The notes under the pieces: model-generated | What the model saw: the letters and a program-made list of their open reading frames with translations, nothing else | Told to the model about the DNA's origin: nothing | Database searches by the model: none | Made by a program: the position numbers and the translations under genes | Source of the DNA: Urophycis tenuis | Taxonomy: Eukaryota > Chordata > Actinopteri > Gadiformes > Phycidae | DNA: 64,000 nt | Reading direction: 5' to 3' | NCBI GenBank assembly: GCA_036785325.1 | Contig: JAXIVH010000032.1 | Span: 4,910,610-4,974,609 of the forward strand | Part shown: piece after piece, positions 60,082 through 64,000 of the stretch | Layout: each line of letters begins with the position of its first letter | Position numbering within the stretch: the first letter of the stretch is position 1

Positions 60082-63000
60082 CGATAACAACAACAATCAT
60101 TTTAATAATAATAAACTCCTCTCCTGGAGACATCCTAAATCCCATAAGCTCGTGTTAGGTGCATAATAACGGAGGACTTGCCCAGGATCTTGGACACGCT
60201 GTCACAGTTCTGCGTGATCTCGTTCAGCCACCGCTTCACGTTGACGAAGGACTCGGGGTTGGTCACGTCGTACACGATGATCACGCCGTGGGTGTTTCTG
60301 TAGTACCTGTTCACACGGACGCCGCCCGGGGACAGACATGAGCAACCACACCTCAAGGGTGCCCAGAGTGTGAGGGCAGCAGGGAACGAAGACAGACGCG
60401 CACGCACACACGCACGCACACACACACGCACACACAGTTGCAATCAAATCAAATAGCTAGCCAACAGTTGCAGAGTCTAGCACACTGGGCGGGTTAACTA
60501 AGCTAGTTAGCCAGGGTGATGTAGCGTGACATGCTGACACTAAGGCCATGCTTTGACACGGGTCCGAGCAGCGACTGCGGCAGACTAGAGGTTTATACAC
60601 CTACACCTATTAGTATGGTGGCGCTGCCCCATAATGTCTTGTGGTGTAAAATCTGCAGGCGAAGGCAGCTGCCAAACCTTTTCCTCACACTATTTCTTCA
60701 GCTTCCTCTACCTCAGAGATGAGGGGTAACCAAATTATCTCTAACATGAATAAATCAGATCAGTCCACTGGGCCTGTGCTCACTTTTCGTACGGTTCTCT
60801 GAATTTGCAGCTGATCTTGTTAGCACATTCTGACAGTGTTGCTTATTGGGGATTTAATATGCTTATTGAGGATTTCAGCCTAGCAAAAACCACCGGGCTC
60901 CTCACAGCTGCCGTCATATCGCCCCTGACACTACTACAGCCACGGCAGACAACTTCACTTGCTCCCCTCTCCAACTCGTGGTGCTGGTGGAGACAGTCTC
61001 ATTGTTGACTCCAACACTGCCCTATCTGCAGCCCTCCGCTGTGCCGCTCCGCTTACTGTTAAAGAGCCAACTCAAAAAGGCCGGTACTGTGTTTCAATGG
61101 AGTCACTGCCCCCTGAACCGAAGGGGCAGAAAACCAGAACGCACGCGGCGCTCAAATACACTTGAAGCCTTTCATCAGCCGCATGCCACGCGGCTGCAAA
61201 ACCACACAAACTTCTTCAGGGAACGCCCACTTCTTCGGTGTCCGCGATCTACTAAAGCGTTTGACGCCGTGAACGACGGAAAAAACTGCCCCAGAAAGAG
61301 GGCTCCTCCCTCGCTGCAGGCAACTTGATGGAATTCCTTCAAACAAAAACTCGGATCAATTACAAAGGAAAGCGTTGCTTCCCCGACCCTTCATCTTGAA
61401 CATCCTACAAGCGTGGCATCGCGTGTCCACCCTGGAGCCACCCGCCTGCATTTCAGCACAATCTCCCCGGATTAAGTTACATAACTAACACAGGCATCTG
61501 GACCCACCTGTAGCCTGGATCCTGTCCCTTCAACATGTTCTTAAAAGATCTCTTTCAAACGGCTGGACCTGCTGTGCTCAACATCATGGACCTGTCATCG
61601 TCTTCTGGAACCGTTGCCTTTCATTTAAAGGCGTACTCAGCAGCTATCGCCCCATCTCTAGCCTTCCTTTCCCTTAAGTACGGGAAAGAATAGTGGCTCA
61701 CCAAACTATCAATTCCCCCGGTGATGAACAAATGATGTGAACCCTTTCAATCTGGGTTCAGGACTTTCTACTCCACTCATCACCAGAACGGTCTTCTTTC
61801 ATATGAGATGCAATGGTAAAACAAAATCAGTGTTAACCCCAGCAGATGCAGTCATTCACGTCGTCTTAACCACTGTAATGCACTATTCTCTGGTTTACCA
61901 CACTCTACTACGAAAAGCCTCCAACTTGCAGGTGCAGAACGCTGCTGCTCGCATATCACTCTATTCTCCCCTTCTCCGCTTCTAATAACTGCCAGGTCAG
62001 ATCCTAAGGTGCTACTGCTCACCTATAAAGCCCTGCCCGGTTTAGAACCATCCTACCTGAGGTGCTTTATTATGCCCTAATGTCCTTCTCGGCCTTTGGC
62101 AGCTGGCCATTACCGCAGGTTAAGAAAAGACAGCAGGAAACAGAGCGTTCTCCTATTGAGCACCCTATCTGTAGTCATAGTCTACCACCTGTGATCAGGA
62201 AGGCTGACTCTCCTGACATACGAGTATATGGCCTGTAATTGTGATTAAGGGCTACACACAAATAAAATGTACATTTCAATCTGGAACCAACAGAGCATGA
62301 AATCACGATTGTGTATACACTGCTAAACTCAAAGCACTGTACAGGATGGAGCATTACGTTGAGGTGATGGTCCGGAACCTTTCCTGGCCCGCAGTGTCCC
62401 AGATCTGGAGTTTAACACGTTCCCCATCAATGTCCACCGTGCGGATCTTGAAATCCACACCAATAGTGGTGATGTAGCTTCCTACAGGACCACAGCGCAG
62501 AGTTAGCACAATCATGTCACTACAGTCAACACGAGCTTGGAGTTAAACAAGGTTTGTTTTTGATTTGCCTTGACGTGAATACCCTAACATGTGGTACATA
62601 TATTCCCACTCACACTGCTACAACTCAACTATATTCTGTGACGGCTGCATTGTTTTGCTAGCTAGACGATTCAGTGGCCATTTAGTCTCAACGGGGCCGA
62701 GGGCTACTCACCAGAAAAGGAGTTGTCTGCAAAGCGGAGCAGAAGGCTGCTTTTTCCAACATCTGAGAGGCGCAAGAGAGAGACAAGATAAGCATGTAGC
62801 ATTTATAGCTCATAAAACAAAAGTTTAACACTGTAATTAACGTAACCTATATTTACATATACAGGATCACACCCTAGAATAACAATAATAACATGTCAAT
62901 ATGAGTGTTGGTGACTTATTATAGTGTCAAAGAGACACTGCAAAGTGACTTCTGAAACTACCAACTTCAAGAAGTACATAAGTGAACACTTGGTGGTCTT

Positions 63001-63391
63001 AAAAGGACACGGCTGGCAGTAAACTAGGGTTTTTTTTCACATTGCATTTCTCAATGAAACCTACAATAGGCGGCAGTGTTTGTTTTTCTCCTCCCTGAGG
63101 GCTGTAGACGTTGTATAGTATATATGTGCACATTTACATCCTCAAAATTGAATTGCAGAGATTGTCTTTTTAACTTTAAATCTGAAGTTAATCTTAAGTG
63201 TCAACGGTTACAACGGAAGTGCACAGCTATCTTATCAGCACTTTGCCGAACAGGAGAAAAACATTTTATCGCCTTAGGAGGTCATGTATTTCTTTTATCG
63301 CTATCAAGTATGGAGAAAGAGAGAAGGTGGACTAACTGGAGTCTCCAATGATGAGCAGTTTGAAGAGATGATTGTAGTCTTTTCCCGCCAT
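58328..63391 (-). CDS. rab35: Rab35-type small GTPase, complete, 6 exons
   Basis: Exons on the minus strand: 63337-63391, 62712-62762, 62358-62481, 60182-60306, 58900-59024 and 58328-58477. They sum to 630 bases, 209 aa (human RAB35 201). The P-loop is GDSNVGKS (16-23), with Asn where human RAB35 has Gly. Switch I is SYITTIGVDFKIRT. Switch II starts WDTAGQE with the catalytic Gln at 68. NKND is at 121-124 and SAK at 151-153. FVNVKRWLNEI and the RAB35-like YYRNTHGVIIVYDVT support RAB35 over RAB1. The tail has a charged repeat (RERERERDR) and ends KKCC for double geranylgeranylation. RAB35 controls fast endosome recycling and cytokinesis. Intron 4 uses a GC donor (CTGG|GCAAGT) that preserves IL|VGNK. 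The frame stays open about 35 codons upstream of the ATG, so an earlier non-ATG or spliced start cannot be excluded. A fish paralogue (a or b copy) cannot be told apart here. Confidence 0.88.
58644..58785 (+). mobile_element. tRNA-derived SINE, copy 3
   Basis: GGGGCGGCAGTAGCTCAGTG at the head, box B GGTTCGATCCCC, then CACATGTCGAACCCCACAAA and a TGATTGTAAGTCGCT tail. It lies in rab35 intron 5, 115 bases from exon 5. Confidence 0.82.
59950..60108. repeat. (AAT)n microsatellite with AAC/ACG variants
   Basis: About 160 bases of AAT triplets interrupted by AACGAT and AACAAC, ending about 75 bases past the GC donor of rab35 exon 4. Confidence 0.93.
60870..62230 (+). mobile_element. Degenerate L2-like LINE in rab35 intron 3
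   Basis: Scattered plus-strand RT remnants. The clearest is at about 61835-62100: HYSLVYHTLLRKASNLQVQN then AAARI, matching the L2 C-terminal block, followed by ACTGCCAGGTCAGATCC and a TATAAAGCCCTGCCCGG-type tail. Many stops. Borders are approximate. Confidence 0.6.
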
Positions 63392-64000
63392 AGCGTCCTC
63401 GGCCTGCACAGGTTCACTGTTCACCAGGTGCACACTGAAGGTTCTGTCAGGCGGCCCATAGGCCAAAACCACCTTGATGGTTTTCCTTCCCTCTCTTCAC
63501 CGTCCAACACTACCAGTTCAGAGCAGCACCGTTCCTCCAGACACCTAGAATATTTCCCAAAAAACAACTATGGACATTTTCCACTTGATTACTCTATTTC
63601 TTTTCCTTAAACTCGCCAAACTACGACTCGGCCTGAACCGGGACCGGCTTGGATCAACGATTCACCCTGGCTTCGGTTTCCCAGTGTTGAAAAAAGCCAG
63701 GAGCATCGTGGGTCATTCCACTTGGCTGGTGGCAGACGATGATTTACCCTGGGGGGGGGTGACCATGCGTTTCCCTCGCAGCCTCACTTCCACCACGTCT
63801 CACAGCCAGTAGTATTCTGCTGCGTGGAAGTCCCCCCAGCACCTGGCATCCGAGAGGAGGTTACAAATCCCTGGTGGCGTTCACAGCTGGATGTCCATTC
63901 ATTGGAATGGAGGAGTCTTGAGGGCAGTGTTTCTTTTTGAGGGACACGTCAACAGAAGCATGGCATGCACTGGCTGCTTCCTGGTGCTAGTGAGGACGAT
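63392..64000. other. Region upstream of rab35, to the window edge
   Basis: 5' UTR/promoter of rab35 plus unassigned sequence. No SINE, LINE or further exon was recognised. Confidence 0.5.

Noticed and set aside
59891..60166. Asn-rich 91-codon ORF
   Set aside because: Translation of the AAT microsatellite.

Overview
The window is nuclear DNA of a ray-finned (teleost) fish. Six spliced protein genes can be read exon by exon, with introns from under 100 bases to 6 kb. Between them lie long GT/CA, TA and AAT microsatellites, minisatellites, L2/CR1-like LINEs, tRNA-derived SINEs and small DNA transposons of kinds common in fish. The deduced proteins are close in length and motif order to their vertebrate counterparts, and all exon joins below keep phase.

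Layout, left to right. (1) 1-1440: an L2-like LINE on the minus strand. (2) 1481-5464, minus: a trypsin-like serine protease gene whose active-site-serine exon lies outside the window. (3) 7229-25712, minus: fus, 14 exons, 570 aa, complete from start codon to PY-NLS. (4) 28312-34654, minus: a complete prostasin/testisin-like membrane-anchored serine protease, 6 exons, 303 aa, with LINE copies in intron 2. (5) 36571-41628, minus: kat8 (MOF/MYST1 histone acetyltransferase), 11 exons, 498 aa. (6) 42545-48554, minus: rnf25 (RWD-RING E3 ligase), 10 exons, 511 aa. (7) 49429-56201, plus: anapc2 (APC/C cullin subunit), 14 exons, 820 aa, divergent from rnf25 across about 0.9 kb. (8) 58328-63391, minus: a rab35-type GTPase, 6 exons, 209 aa, convergent with anapc2.

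The order fus, serine protease, kat8 matches the human 16p11.2 neighbourhood (FUS, PRSS36, PRSS8, KAT8). This supports the identifications and marks the proteases as part of that old cluster. The genes are otherwise unrelated: RNA binding, membrane proteolysis, chromatin acetylation, ubiquitin ligation (rnf25, anapc2) and membrane traffic.

No unknown multi-gene system is visible. The observations most worth a second look are: two GC-AG introns that are needed to keep the anapc2 and rab35 frames; the 35-base fus exon 7 between two giant introns, which implies the known autoregulatory splice switch; a tandem NAG acceptor at fus exon 8; a perfect 60-base palindrome in fus intron 6; a hAT-type MITE with a perfect 8-base target duplication; a MITE nested in a LINE; and a LINE that begins right behind the polypyrimidine tract of a protease exon. 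All exon boundaries were worked out by eye from splice signals and reading phase, without transcripts.
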